Positions 49,701-62,597 of a stretch of 64,000 nt of DNA are shown here, piece after piece. The stretch is from Unio delphinus (taxonomy: Eukaryota > Mollusca > Bivalvia > Unionida > Unionidae). Within the stretch, counting starts at the first letter, position 1. Each line of letters starts with the position of its first letter. Where the stretch lies: the NCBI GenBank assembly GCA_029339505.1, contig JAQISU010000096.1:9250001-9314000 (forward strand), given 5' to 3'. A program made the translations under genes and the position numbers. The notes under the pieces were generated by a model. It was not told the origin of the DNA. It was given only the letters and a program-made list of their open reading frames with translations, and ran no database searches.

Positions 49701-51130
49701 TCGAAATTTCGAAAGACGGGACTGATATTTCAAGATTGAGATGGTAGGCCGAAATATTGAGTTATTCCGATGAGATAAATCAATCCATTTGTCCATATTA
49801 CTCATTCATACATGAGTCCTCCATCTATGAAGAGTTGTCATTAACGGAATCGTCGCGACCTATTCATTTTGATTTACAGTCAACATTCTACGCAATACAT
49901 CTACAACTATTGTTTTATTCTTTCGCAAAGAATTATTAGTTTTCCATGGTAACCGTCGGGTAATATCTTCAGTAGTCGATATTCAACTCTGTGATACCTT
50001 CTGCTGATTTATATTAGCATTTAGCATTCAGTATTAATGATTAGAGAAATTCTCATTATCACTGCAAAAGGTAAAATATCAGATATCAATCCAAGAATCA
50101 CCGTTTACTGTATGTGAGCAAGGCGAGAAAATTCGAGGAATTAAATGCGGAATGTTATCATAAAAAATGAAATTTCATGATAATAAAGTACAAAAAATAC
50201 GGTTATATATTTTGATTGCATGCATCTATGTTTAAATAATACAGTTTTTGATTGATTACATGCGTCCATGTACAACCAGTTCAGGTAAATAAATTGATTG
50301 CATGTGATTACGTACAAACAATATAGTTATGTCTATATATTTATCTATCTAACCACTTGTCTATCTCAATCTCTATACCAATCGAATTATTTGTGTAGTG
50401 TGTGTTTATTTACGTGCCGTTGTATGTATCGTGTATATTCTACCAATCAAATATAGAAATATGAAATCATCTTTGAGTAGACAGTCACTATTCAAGAAAA
50501 AGAAAAATGGTTCGTTTGTATTATTTCACATTAATGCAAAATTAGAGGAAATAAAATGTTTCTTATTTTCATTTTCACGCCATTTTTTGGTTGTTTAACA
50601 CCTACTCCCAATCAAAACACTGTCTATATGGCCTTAGAGTAAGAACGCCTTGCACAATTATCTGGGTGTCCAATATCAAGAGCCAATTAACGATGGACAG
50701 ACAGCATCACCGACTTCTCGAGCCTTGAACCATGTATGATGCACCAACCAGGTATTAGAAAAAAATCAGAGAATGTGTTGTTAAAATGTATTTGTAAAAT
50801 ATCGATATAATGTTTAAACAATGACTTCCAATGCTATAACCAAGCAAGGTCAAATAGTTTATGAAACAAATCACTGGAGCTACTTGTGCATCGTCTTGTA
50901 CAGCTTATAGTCGAATTTTGATGAAGTACCGAAGTACAGGTGGGACAGAATACGTATATTTCTCTGTAAATTGGATCAATACGATGGTAAATTTTATAAT
51001 TAGTACAATATTATCCACTTTCAAATGAGTATCATTTGATGTTAAATTAGTTCACATTTTATTTATTAAACAATTTGGGGTCAGTGGTAGTATCATCGAT
51101 TTATCGATTGAGAGAAATTTTTTTTAAAAA
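46703..51130. other. Non-coding spacer
   Basis: ORFs up to 107 codons (48182-48505 plus) lack recognisable features. ACATACAGACATACGTACATAC-like words near 46790-46890 form a loose ACAT/CATA repeat. Nothing else is seen. Confidence 0.4.
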
Positions 51131-53550
51131 AATTCACTACATCATTGGTCACTTTTTATTTTATTACCTATGGCAAATTCACTACATCATGATCACTTTT
51201 TATTTCATAAACAATCTCAAATTAACTACATCATGATCACTTTTTATTTCATAACCTATCGCAAATTCACTACATCATGATCACTTTTTATTTCATAACC
51301 TATCGCAAATTCACTACATCATGATCACTTTTTATTTCATAACCTATCGCAAATTAACTACATCATGATCACTTTTTATTTCATTACCTATCGCAAATTC
51401 ACTACATCATGATCACTTTTTATTTCATAACCTATCGCAAATTCACTACATCATGATCACTTTCTATTTCATAACCTATCGCAAATTCACTACATCATGA
51501 TCACCTTTTATTTCATAACCTATCGCAAATTCACTACATCATGATCACCTTTTATTTCATAACCTATGGCAAATTCACTACATCATGATCACTTTTTATT
51601 TCATAACCTATGGCAAATTCACCACATCATGATCACTTTTTGTTTCATAACCTATCGCAAATTCACCACATCATGATCACTTTTTATTTCATAACCTATT
51701 CATAACCTATGGCAAGTTCACTACATCATGATCACTTTTTATTTCATAAACAATCTCAAATTAACTACATCATGATCACTTTTTATTTCATAACCTATCG
51801 CAAATTCACTACATCATGATCACTTTTTATTTCATAACCTATCGCAAATTCACTACATCATGATCACTTTTTATTTCATAACCTATGGCAAATTAACTAC
51901 ATCATGATCACTTTTTATTTCATTACCTATCGCAAATTAACTACATCATGATCACTTTCTATTTCATAACCTATCGCAAATTCACTACATCATGATCACC
52001 TTTTATTTCATAACCTATCGCAAATTCACTACATCATGATCACCTTTTATTTCATAACCTATGGCAAATTCACTACATCATGATCACTTTTTATTTCATA
52101 ACCTATGGCAAATTCACTACATCATGATCACCTTTTATTTCATAACCTATCGCAAATTCACTACATCATGATCACTTTTTATTTCATAATCTATGGCAAA
52201 TTCACTACATCATGATCACTTTTTATTTCATAACCTATGGCAAATTCACTACATCATGATCACTTTTTATTTCATAACCTATCGCAAATTCACTACATCA
52301 TGATCAATTTTTATTTCATAACCTATCGCAAATTCACTACATCATGATCACCTTTTATTTCATAACCTATCGCGAATTCACTACATCATGATCACTTTTT
52401 ATTTCATATCCTATCGCAAATTCACTACATCATGATCACTTTTTATTTCATAACCTATCGCAAATTCACTACATCATGATCACTTTTTATTTCATAACCT
52501 ATCGCAAATTCACTACATCATGATCACCTTTTATTTCATAACCTATCGCGAATTCACTACATCATGATCACTTTTTATTTCATATCCTATCGCAAATCAC
52601 TACATCATGATCACTTTTTTTCACAACCTATCGCAAATTCACTACATCATGATCACCTTTTATTTCATAACCTATGGCAAATTCACTACATCATGATCAC
52701 CTTTTATTTCATAACCTATGGCAAATTCACTACATCATGATCACTTTTTATTTCATAACCTATCGCAAATTCACTACATCATGATCACTTTTTATTTCAT
52801 AACCTATCGCAAATTCACTACATCATGATCACTTTTTATTTCATAACCTATGGCAAATTCACTACATCATGATCACTTTTTATTTCATAACCTATCGCAA
52901 ATTCACTACATCATGATCACTTTTTATTTCATAACTTATGACAAATTCACTACATCATGATCACTTTTTATTTTATTAGCTATGGCGAATTCACTACATC
53001 ATGATCACTTTTTTTTAATAACCTATCTCAAATTCACTACATCATGATTCCTTTTTATTTCATAACATTTGGCAAATTCACTACATCATGATCCCTTTTT
53101 ATTTCATAACCTATCGCAAATTCACTACATCATGATCACTTTTTGTTTCATAACCTATCGCAAATTCACTACATCATGATCACTTTTTATTTCATAACCT
53201 ATTCATAACCTATGGCAAGTTCACTACATCATGATCACTTTTTATTTCTTAACCTATGGCAAATTCACTACGTCATGATCACTTTTTATTTCATAACCTA
53301 TTCATAACCTATGGCAAATTCACTACATCATGATCACTTTTTATTTCTTAGCCTATGGCAAATTCACTACATCATGATCACTTTTTATTTCATAACCTAT
53401 GGCAAATTCACTACATCATGATCACTTTTTGTTTTATAACCTATGGCAAATTCACTACATCATGATCACTTATTATTTTATAACCTATCGCAAATTCACT
53501 ACATCATGATTACTTTTTATTTCATAACCTATGGCAAATTCATTACGTTA
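51131..53550. repeat. 44-bp minisatellite, ~54 copies
   Basis: The unit contains CAAATTCACTACATCATGAT, then CACTTTTTATTTCATAACCT and ATCG or ATGG. Sub-variants (ATCG/ATGG; CACTTTTT/CACCTTTT; TTCACT/TTAACT) recur in blocks, and an ATAACCTATTCATAACCTAT insertion recurs near 51698, 53197 and 53290, showing higher-order duplication. Each unit carries the self-complementary words TCATGA and TGATCA. Confidence 0.97.
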
Positions 53551-53879
53551 GCGAATTTTGTTTTAAAGTACAGTTCATTTTCATTTATATGTCGGCTATA
53601 GATAATATCTGCGCAAACGTTAGTACCTGTCGAACTTTTGAACGTAATTCTTCGCAATGACATAAGTGGGTATTTAAGATTCGAAAGTAAATTTAAACAG
53701 ACACCGTTATATTTGACTTATATGTATGTCTTGTACATTACTTAAATAGACAAAAGCTTCAGGTTTGATACGTCTTTATCTGATTCTGACATAAAAATAA
53801 TGGAACTGAATTTAAAACACGACGGAAATAGAGTTAAGAGAGTTTGAGTTTCAGAATGAGGGAAGAGAGAGGTAAACGC

Positions 53880-53986
53880 AGTTGCAGAAAGAGAAAAGAG
53901 AAAAAATGCAAATAGAAAAAGAAAGAGGAAACAGTGAGAAAAATTCAGTTCAGAGAGAGAAAGACAAATGTAATAGAAGAGAGGAA

Positions 53987-54063
<77 letters not shown>

Positions 54064-54600
54064 CTACTCCAACTGCAAAGAGAACAAGATGAGAGGAAAT
54101 ACCGATGCAGGGAGAAATGAAAAGCGAAGAAATGGAAATTAAATTTAGATTAAATGGATTAAACCTGGCATGCGGAATGCCCACTTTACACACAGATTCG
54201 AGTTTTTATGATACCAGAAACATTTTTAAAGAAAAACAAGAACAAAAATAGTTTCAAAATTTTGAAACTACTTCATTGTCAGTACAACAGTGTTAATAAT
54301 GTTTAAGGAATCAATCTTGAAGGTTGTGAGTTGTTACATAAAGCATATAGACACAGGACTAGGAACTTTAAAAATACTGTACAGACGCATTTCGACTTTG
54401 CAGAAGAAAAGAACATTTATTCGATAGGTGGTTCTCAGTCAGTCATAAATGTTGGTTACAACTACGATAACCTCAGACAACACATATTCATTGAATACTT
54501 CAAGAACTGTGTCCATTGTGACATAAACATCTATCTTTATGAGCAAAACGGCGAAACTTTAGAAAATACCGCTAATATAAATATAGCTTACTATTGAACC
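53880..54600 (+). pseudogene. Gag relic with an embedded (GA)n repeat
   Basis: The start encodes a Lys/Glu/Arg-rich coiled coil (KEKREKMQIEKERGNSEKN) that passes into an Arg-Glu repeat encoded by the GA microsatellite at 53991-54062. In another frame follow LACGMPTLHTDSSFYDTRNI (about 54155-54215) and, from 54331, a capsid-type stretch (YDNLRQHIFIEYFKNCVHCD). It matches the gag relic at 15180-15960 in both the coiled coil and the FKNCVH word. Confidence 0.7.
53991..54062. repeat. (GA)n microsatellite within gag
   Basis: About 36 GA units, in frame with the flanking Glu/Arg-rich gag sequence. Confidence 0.97.
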
Positions 54601-55376
54601 TTGACTTTCAAAGTAATGTTTTCAGTAAATATTTCACTGAGCAATTTATTTGTAAAATTCAATTGGTACTAGCACTTCAGTCTGACACAGCTTTGAGAAA
54701 TCACCTTTCTGATAAAATGGTCAGAAATCCTAATCTCTTTCTATATACTCTAATTACAAAAATAAACGAACGTTATTGTCTTATTGCTACAGACTGAAAA
54801 ACAAGCAGCAGGATCAAGACGACCTATTCCAAAAGCTCTTACATCTCAGAGACCAAGGTCAATGTCATTCATTTGAAAGAAATGTATCTGTTGGATTTAA
54901 CAAACCTGTCTGATTTTATTGCCTAGAGTATTGAACCATTGAGGATATTTATTGATTGCAAGGCAATGACGTAGCAGGAGATAAGGTTAAACCAAATCCA
55001 ATTCTGACTGAAAAGCCTCGAGTGTATGAAAAAGTTGATCCCATTGAAAATTAAATTCATGATTTATACCCAGCTTGGGCAATTTGTATATTTATTTCAA
55101 GAAAGCTCTTGAGAATGAACTTGATTAGGAAATTACTCGTTTAGCTAATACATTTATTGGCCAGGCTTTTGATGAGGTCAGAGTTGCTTCTAGTTGGGAT
55201 CAATTAAAAGGAATTGATCACACGGATTATCTTTTCGTTATTCATTCTCTTTATTCTAATCAGGTGACAAATGACAATCACTAATTGTCGAACAGGACAA
55301 ATATACTGAGGTCTTCTGTTTGTTTCATAACGCCACAAAAGTATTTGTCTATTATTTTGTTAAAAATTGGATCTTT

Positions 55377-56085
55377 ATGCGGAAATGGAGACCACCTGAG
55401 GTACTTGCTGGTGATGAGTGGTCAGTGAGATGTCAGATTGTTTTTTCTTCTTATAACACGTACAGACAGGAAATTCTTAATCTAGCCCATGAAACCCCTT
55501 GGGATGTTCATTTAGTGGTCACAGATCCGACTCATCAGTATTGGTCGATAATTCAAAGTGATCTTTGTAAATAGTGTAGATCTTATTGCACTTGTCAAAT
55601 TGTGTGAAGATTCAATCAGAAGATACATAAGGTTCATCTGCAACCTTTATTTGAATTTGACGAATCATTTAGCAGAACAACGGTAGAGTGTGACGGTCCT
55701 TTGCCTAACATCAAGTCAAGAAACCAGTACGTTTTCACCATAATGTTTGCGTCCACAAGGTGTTCAGAGACAAATCCTTTGCGGAATATTAAAAGTAAAG
55801 CAACTATAAAAGCTTCGATAAAGTTCTTTTATTGCACAATGTTGCCTTTCCAAATCTATCCAACCAGATGAGTGGTCACATTATATGTTTATAATTGTTC
55901 AGCAAGTTCTGCATAATTTAGGCATCCAACAATGCAAATCTTCGGCTTATCATCTTAAAAGCCAAACGGCTTTAGAAAGATTTCATCAAATTTTGACAAA
56001 TGTTATTCAGTCGTATTGTTTTTTGTTTTTTTTTTTTTTGTTTTTTTTTTATACTTGCAAAGATTGGGATGATGGTTTTCATTAA
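55377..56085 (+). pseudogene. Integrase relic of the plus-strand gypsy element
   Basis: RKWRPPEVLAGDEWSVRCQI and LNLAHE mark the zinc-binding domain. HKVHLQPL and VECDGPLPNIKSRNQYVFTI with FASTRCSETNPLRN mark the core around the first catalytic position, which appears to be Glu in place of Asp. GIQQCKSSAYHLKSQTALER with FHQ carries the final catalytic Glu. The CHTC-type cysteine pair has decayed. A T-rich insertion lies at 56020-56050. Confidence 0.85.
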
Positions 56086-56334
56086 CTGTTGTTTGCTGTT
56101 AGGGATCACTTCAAGAATCTTTAGGATTTATTCCCTTCTAACTAGTTTTGGACATACTGTCCGTTTACCATTGAAATTGTCAAAAGAGATGACCCTTTCA
56201 AATGAAGATAAAAAAAAACGAATCGTCTAGACAATTTTTCTAATTTTAAAAATAAGTTGTCAAAGCTTATGAAGTTACTAATCTTCACCCTACTCACAGT
56301 TAAAATTGAAATCAAGTTATAACAAAATTTTAAG

Positions 56335-56520
56335 GTAAAGATTTTTCATCATGGTGATCAAGTTCTGGTTTTCTTGCAAATACATCAAAATCCTCTTCCG
56401 ACTCAATACTATGGGTTTTACACAGTTGAAAAGAAAGTAGTTAACTTAAATTATATCAATAATACTCATGAGAGGCGAAAACAAGAACAACTTTGCTATA
56501 TAAATATGTTAAATTGCTAT
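56335..56520 (+). pseudogene. Post-integrase linker of the same relic
   Basis: FHHGDQVLVFLQIHQNPLPT, then YYGFYTVEKKVVNLNYI and RRKQEQLCYINMLN. This is the C-terminal beta-barrel-like domain of gypsy integrases, here open for about 60 codons. It lies between integrase core and RT, confirming the pol order. Confidence 0.8.
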
Positions 56521-56829
56521 ATAAATATGTTAAATTAATATGTAGATAGAGAAGGTCATGACACTTATGTACACAATTTAGTTGTACCTGTCCTATAACA
56601 GTGATAATTTAAGCGATGGAATGCAACTGAACTGTAGTGATTTTGGTATAACCAATCTTCGGAATTCAGAAATACTGAATGATCTGAAACAAGCGCTGTT
56701 ATAGCCACAAGAATATAGTGAACCACACAGCTATTATTTAAATATGAATACGTGTTCACAAATGTTCCGACACTTAAAAATAACATCTAATATGACGCTG
56801 ACATTTCAGATTCCACACCAACGCAACAA

Positions 56830-57175
56830 CATCCCTACAGGACGAACCCTCTCATATAGGATCGTTTGAAAACAGAAATTAAGTATTTTATGGAGAATGG
56901 TTTCATAGAACCGAGCAAACGTGAGTGGAGTTCGCCATGTATTCTTGTATCGACACTGGATGATAATTTCTGACCGTGCATAGACTATTGAAAACTGAAC
57001 AGTAACCAATACAGATTCATTTTATTTGCTAAGTATCGATGACTGCATTAAAAAATTTGAATATGCAAAATACATCACTAAGTTTGACCTTTTCACAAGA
57101 TTCTTACAATTTCCACTGAAATAACGGACAAAGTGATTCCGTTTGTAATGAAAGATTCGCGTTGAACTTTTCAAC
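56830..57175 (+). pseudogene. Reverse transcriptase relic, N-terminal part
   Basis: QHPYRTNPL, then KTEIKYFMENGFIEPSKREW and SSPCILVSTLDDNF. After a stop it gives PCIDY, KLNS and, with frame changes, YAKYITKFDLF-like sequence. It ends before the catalytic YxDD. It follows integrase on the same strand. Confidence 0.8.
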
Positions 57176-57206
57176 GTTTAATGAACATGATTAATCTGGT
57201 CTAGAT

Positions 57207-57208
<2 letters not shown>

Positions 57209-57279
<71 letters not shown>
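57209..57279. repeat. Compound (TG)n (AG)n microsatellite
   Basis: About 21 TG units then about 14 AG units, just past the RT relic, which may have been truncated there. Confidence 0.97.
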
Positions 57280-57282
<3 letters not shown>

Positions 57283-59152
57283 ATTTTAACGTAGCTTTAA
57301 CTATTTATGCAGTCATATCGCTACGATGTCTGCAATGTGGTACTTTATAGTGATGTCTTGCACTGAGGCATCATATCGCAGACATGTAGCATGATGTCCC
57401 AACCAGTCAATGCCCTTAAACCACTGACTTAGGGTATGCAACATCATGCGACACCTATTACACTATTCAAGACAGACATTTCAATTTTCCTAATATAATT
57501 TAACACGATCGGTTATATGTACATGAATATAGAAGGTATGTCTGTTCACTTCGATGGGTGAGAGAAGCACTGATGCGTATACGTATATAGTTTTACGGGA
57601 GGTGGTGAAAAGTGGATACTATAGTTGGAAATATTAGTAGCATCTGTATGTGAGAGAGCGTTCGCTTAAAATCTGCATTAAATTTTCCTAACTTTTTATA
57701 ATTTTATCTAATCCTTATGATTTATATCATTGGTCCAAGTTGTAGTCGAGACTGACTACCAATCTTCCAAATAAAGTATATGTATAAATTGCTGGAAAAA
57801 AGTTATCCAGTCATATTTCTATTGCTAGATGTGCGTGTTTGGTTCACAGGGTGCCTTACTGGTGAAGCAAACACTATATAACATTATAATTATTTTCCTA
57901 CGAGGCGTCCGCAACCGATACACTGACTAAATAATTAAACAAAGGACATTTAGCCACGTAGAAATAAGGACTCCTACAGCACTTGGAAAAGTTATCAAAA
58001 CTGAATCGACTTCTTATCTGTTAATATATTATATTAACAGAAAACATGAAATATGAAATGATCATATCACAAATAATGGGTTGCCAAAATTAGAACTTCC
58101 GTTCTCATTGTTGATGAAAAAAGCGAGACCCTTCCTGTGATCACATGTTCTCACTTCACCAAACGTTTCATTTCGATACCATTTAGGTCTTCCGGTTGTA
58201 CTGGCACTCTGTGGAGCATCTTCATTCATATTTTCTTATTCTTTCATTACCAATTTTGTTCACCTTTACATGCAATAAGTGGTCGACTGATATTTTCTAT
58301 CCGTGCTTCATTAGTTGGTACCCACTAGCGGCACCAGGAGCTTTTTAGCTTTCTATCACAACATTTCATATAATAATTGTCATTACAAATTTATATCTTT
58401 TGACAGGTCTTTTTATCTCTGAAGACGTTCGACAGTCTTATAGAAATATATCGTTGAGAGTTAGAAGTTACTATTATTTACATCATCAAGAAAACAAAGA
58501 TGTCATAGTAAGCTAATAATGTACTGTAACTTAAAAACATTGATGTTTGATGGGTGCACTGATCGTGATCCAATAATGCGATGGCGTCCAACCTATAATG
58601 TGAGCTACAAAATGTATTTCTGATTTGTGGTCGGGTTAGAAACGGGAACGCTACCATATTGCGCTCATCAACATATAAGGACATACACCACAATTAATTT
58701 ATCTACATATATTTCTCAGCAATGACCTTTCCACTGTGTGCAATCAATACAATTCATATGTTAATCTAAAATACCTTCAAAGATGACTTAACGGTGAGGT
58801 TGTTGTGAAAGGTTCGCCGGCATGTTTTGAGAGGCTGCACTGTAGACAGAGCATTATGTAAACAGAACACAGCTTTCACTTCCGGACCATCACCAAGGCC
58901 TTATTACTCACTTATTACAGTGTCGCCGAAATACACACAGACAACCACTTTCTGAGCTCATATTCTCAAGAATAAACAAGTTTTTTCTTTAAATAACTAC
59001 CAGAAATGAATAAATATAACTCTTCTATCACCACCAAAATCAGAGAGAAAAAACGTTCTAAAAATAGACTAGAACAACAACAATGGCGCCATTACAAACT
59101 AGCTGAACACGTTCCGGAAGTATGGTACGTTTGGTACTTATGGTACGTATGG
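57280..59152. other. Non-coding spacer
   Basis: No recognisable coding or RNA features are seen. Confidence 0.4.
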
Positions 59153-59572
59153 TAAACAGCTTGACTGACTTAACAACCAATAAACAGCTTGACTGACTTA
59201 ACAACCAATAAACAGCTTGACTGACTTAACAACCAATAAACAGCTTGACTGACTTAACAACCAATAAACAGCTTGACTGACTTAACAACCAATAAACAGC
59301 TTGACTGACTTAACAACCAATAAACAGCTTGACTGACTTAACACCAATAAACAGCTTGACTGACTTAACAACCAATAAACAGCATGACTGACTTAACAAC
59401 CAATAAACAGCTTGACTGACTTAACAACCAATAAACAGCTTGACTGACTTAACAACCAATAAACAGCTTGACTGACTTAACAACCAATAAACAGCTTGAC
59501 TGACTTAACAACCAATAAACAGCTTGACTGACTTAACAACCAATAAACAGCTTGACTGACTTAACAACCAAT
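59153..59572. repeat. 28-bp minisatellite, 15 copies
   Basis: The unit is AAACAGCTTGACTGACTTAA followed by CAACCAAT. Copies are nearly identical; one lacks a base (CACCAAT) and one has CATGAC for CTTGAC, so the array is young. Confidence 0.97.
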
Positions 59573-60125
59573 ATCACTTAACAGGGAATAACGGAAACTC
59601 GTTATTTTTATAAGTATCCATGCTACTTGATACTTCATTGTATTCTAACAGCATTATTATGGAATTACTGTATTCTGTTTTAGCACATCCCTTCAATTTC
59701 ACAAACACGTACAATTTACATTCCACTGTCTTAGGCATCGAAATCTCTTAAGTTTGTCCCAGAGCAATAGCTCAAGGCTAGGCGACAAGCCACCAAAATC
59801 ATCTCTTGAAATCTTCACGTTTCTACATAAACGGATCCCCGATTATTAATTGCCTGATTTTTCCTCTGAAACGTTAGAAATATGGCCGTTTGCAAAAATT
59901 GTTTTATATTTTGAAATTATGTATCTGCTGTTTTGAATGTAGGTGTCCCATACATCAGACAACTAAACAGATCGATTCATACCTACTTTTAATATGTATG
60001 CTACGTCATTTTGTCTATTCATAATTTATCTAATCTGATTTTCAGGGATTTAGTACCTGATCAAGAAGTATAAATAATACCAAACAAGGACAAAACATAT
60101 ATTTCGCATTGTCAAGATTTGATAT
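59573..60125. other. Non-coding spacer
   Basis: Nothing recognised. Confidence 0.4.
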
Positions 60126-60187
<62 letters not shown>

Positions 60188-60235
60188 GACTTTGTATAGC
60201 GCCTAATCTTTAGAAGCTCTAAGCGCTTTACACCA
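60126..60235. repeat. (TAA)n with adjoining hairpin-like dispersed motif
   Basis: About 19 TAA units are followed by GACTTTGTATAGCGCCTAAT and CTCTAAGCGCTTTACA, whose GCGC arms can pair. From memory this TAA-plus-AGCGC...GCGCT arrangement recurs in many marine invertebrate genomes, as the end of a dispersed element. Confidence 0.6.
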
Positions 60236-61910
60236 TCAATAATGATTTGACTACACTACAGAACAACAAATGACAAAAACAATGAAATTGGAAAACATAA
60301 AAACATGCTGAAAACATATAAGATACAAAATATGATTAGGTCGCTAAGTTTGTCCCTGCAGTCGAATATATACACAGGTATATTTACAGGTAGTAATAAT
60401 GGTAAAGAATATTTAAATAAGAACAATGAATGGCAAATATTTATTGGCTATGAGTCAAACACATGATCAACTTTTTAAAAATCTAAACGATGATAAATTT
60501 ACAAACTCTAAAATGTATCTAAGAAAATAGAACCCAGAGAAAATATATTTATTTATACGAATATATGAATCGTTTCAATACTTTCATGAGATATAACTAC
60601 AACTAATAGAAAAATTTCATATAAAACTCATGGGGTGAAATATTAGTGTAGCCGAAAAGAAATATGCAAAATGTGTTATGAAACAATTCTTAGATAAATT
60701 AATGGTAAGCAATATTTTTGAAGAAAATTGACCTCTGTGTAAGAACAATTATTAACTAGATCCCACAAATAATTTTTTCTGCCAGGAAATGTTCACGATA
60801 ATATTTTGAAAATAAGTAACCTCGAATTAGCAATTGATACAATGTTTTAAATGATTGGATCCGGAAGTCATTTTTTACGGCATAATGTGAATAAGAGTTT
60901 GACATATAAGTATGATACAATTAAACATTGTATATATTTTGTTTCTGTCAAACTTGGTGCACATAGTATGGGCTTTCTATGTGGCCCAATTGCCTACTTA
61001 TAAACGGACGTAAGGTTATAGGGATTAGAAACGTCCTGAAGACAATATATTAAAATTAGCTCTTGTACTTGTTTAGATGTGTTCCGTAACCAAATACATT
61101 TTGGTGCATCTACGTTTCTATGTTATCCTTGCGTAATCGACATATATCTTGTTTCGTGCAATGAATTATTACGTTTGCTTGTTTAGTCCATTCATAATCA
61201 AAGGTGGTCAGTATAAAACATGTTTTCAGTAATATCATTCATTTCTGTCTTTTTCTGATTCATCACAGAAATATTGTTACTTCTTTTAATTGCTGATTTG
61301 AAATGTATCCCGTATGAGTAATACATGTCAGATAATCCTATCAAAGTGATCATTATTTTTATAGTTGCATTGCAATACATTATAGCATAATGTTTTTCAG
61401 TCTGTTTTGCATAATAGCAAGACTTTAATATTACATCTGTGAATAAAGTACGGTCGTATTAGCTGCTTGATCATTAATGCACTATTTTGTGACATGATCC
61501 TTCAAACGGTTTCGTTCTGTTCGTATCATCGGCAGAATTGCCCATTGGATCATTTGCAGTCCTATTTCATTGTAGACAAATATCATCCAATTCATAACAA
61601 ATTTCATTAGTGTTTTCCTTCATGTCCTCATGAACAATGTATGATGTATTCATTCTTCGTCGTAAACATTGCATATACATTGTATAATGTCTTAATTTAT
61701 GTTCATTATATCAATGATGATCAAATAACTTGAACACATAATTGATTTCTGTAACTGCGTAGCATTGCCAATTGCTTCCCCGATTATTGCTGCTGTTGGT
61801 GCCATTCAATTATAGCAACTTTGTGTACTACTTTCCACTTCGTCCAAATACAAAAAAAATAGTTTTGATATTTTTAAAATTATATTATTACGTGATCATT
61901 GAGTGGCGGA

Positions 61911-61984
<74 letters not shown>
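61911..61984. repeat. (TA)n microsatellite
   Basis: About 37 TA units. Confidence 0.98.
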
Positions 61985-61987
<3 letters not shown>

Positions 61988-62542
61988 GGTCTGTGTAATT
62001 ACATTGCTTTAACTTATAATGGTCCATTTGTATCTGTGGTTTGTAAATTTTGAATGGAAATCACAGTAATAGGTGGGTGGGTTTTCGTTGTTGTTAATAT
62101 TAGGATGTAATGAATTGATATAGATAAACTTTCACATCAAATGACATGGAAACAGGGAACCAAATGTAGTCCGCAGAATTGTCGATATGTAACCAAGTCC
62201 AGTTCAGTATCACGTGACGCTTACATCCAATCAAACTGCAAAAAACGCGTTCAATTCATTAAAATTGAAATTATTCTATGATAAATTGTGTAAGTAAGTT
62301 GTATTGTATCTAGCGAAATTGCAATATAAAAATGAAAACTAAATAGTGATTGCGTTTTAAACTTTATAATATGTTGATTATCTGCTGAGTTAAATTAGTT
62401 TAAAAATACGATGCTCTCCTTAAACAACAAGGTACAATTTTACATTCAGGTGAATGCAACGGAAAAGAGTAATTTCAAATATTAGCTAGAAATTTTCTGG
62501 AATCTGAATATCACGCTAAAAAAAATAAATATAAAAAAAATA

Positions 62543-62543
<1 letters not shown>

Positions 62544-62597
<54 letters not shown>
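62544..62597. repeat. (TAA)n microsatellite
   Basis: About 17 TAA units after an A-rich lead. Confidence 0.96.

Larger units (their letters stand above)
53845..57175 (+). mobile_element. Gmr1-like Ty3/gypsy retrotransposon relic (plus strand)
   Basis: Parts read on one strand in this order: gag (53880-54600), protease tail (about 54955-55010, NDVAGDKVKPNPILTEKP), integrase (55377-56085), post-integrase linker (56335-56520) and reverse transcriptase (56830-57170). Integrase before reverse transcriptase is the mark of Gmr1-like elements, unlike ordinary Ty3/gypsy. No LTR or primer binding site was found at either end. Stops and frameshifts break every part. Confidence 0.8.

Noticed and set aside
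51131..53550. CRISPR-like array
   Set aside because: Units are contiguous 44-bp copies without unique spacers, in a eukaryotic context; it is a minisatellite.
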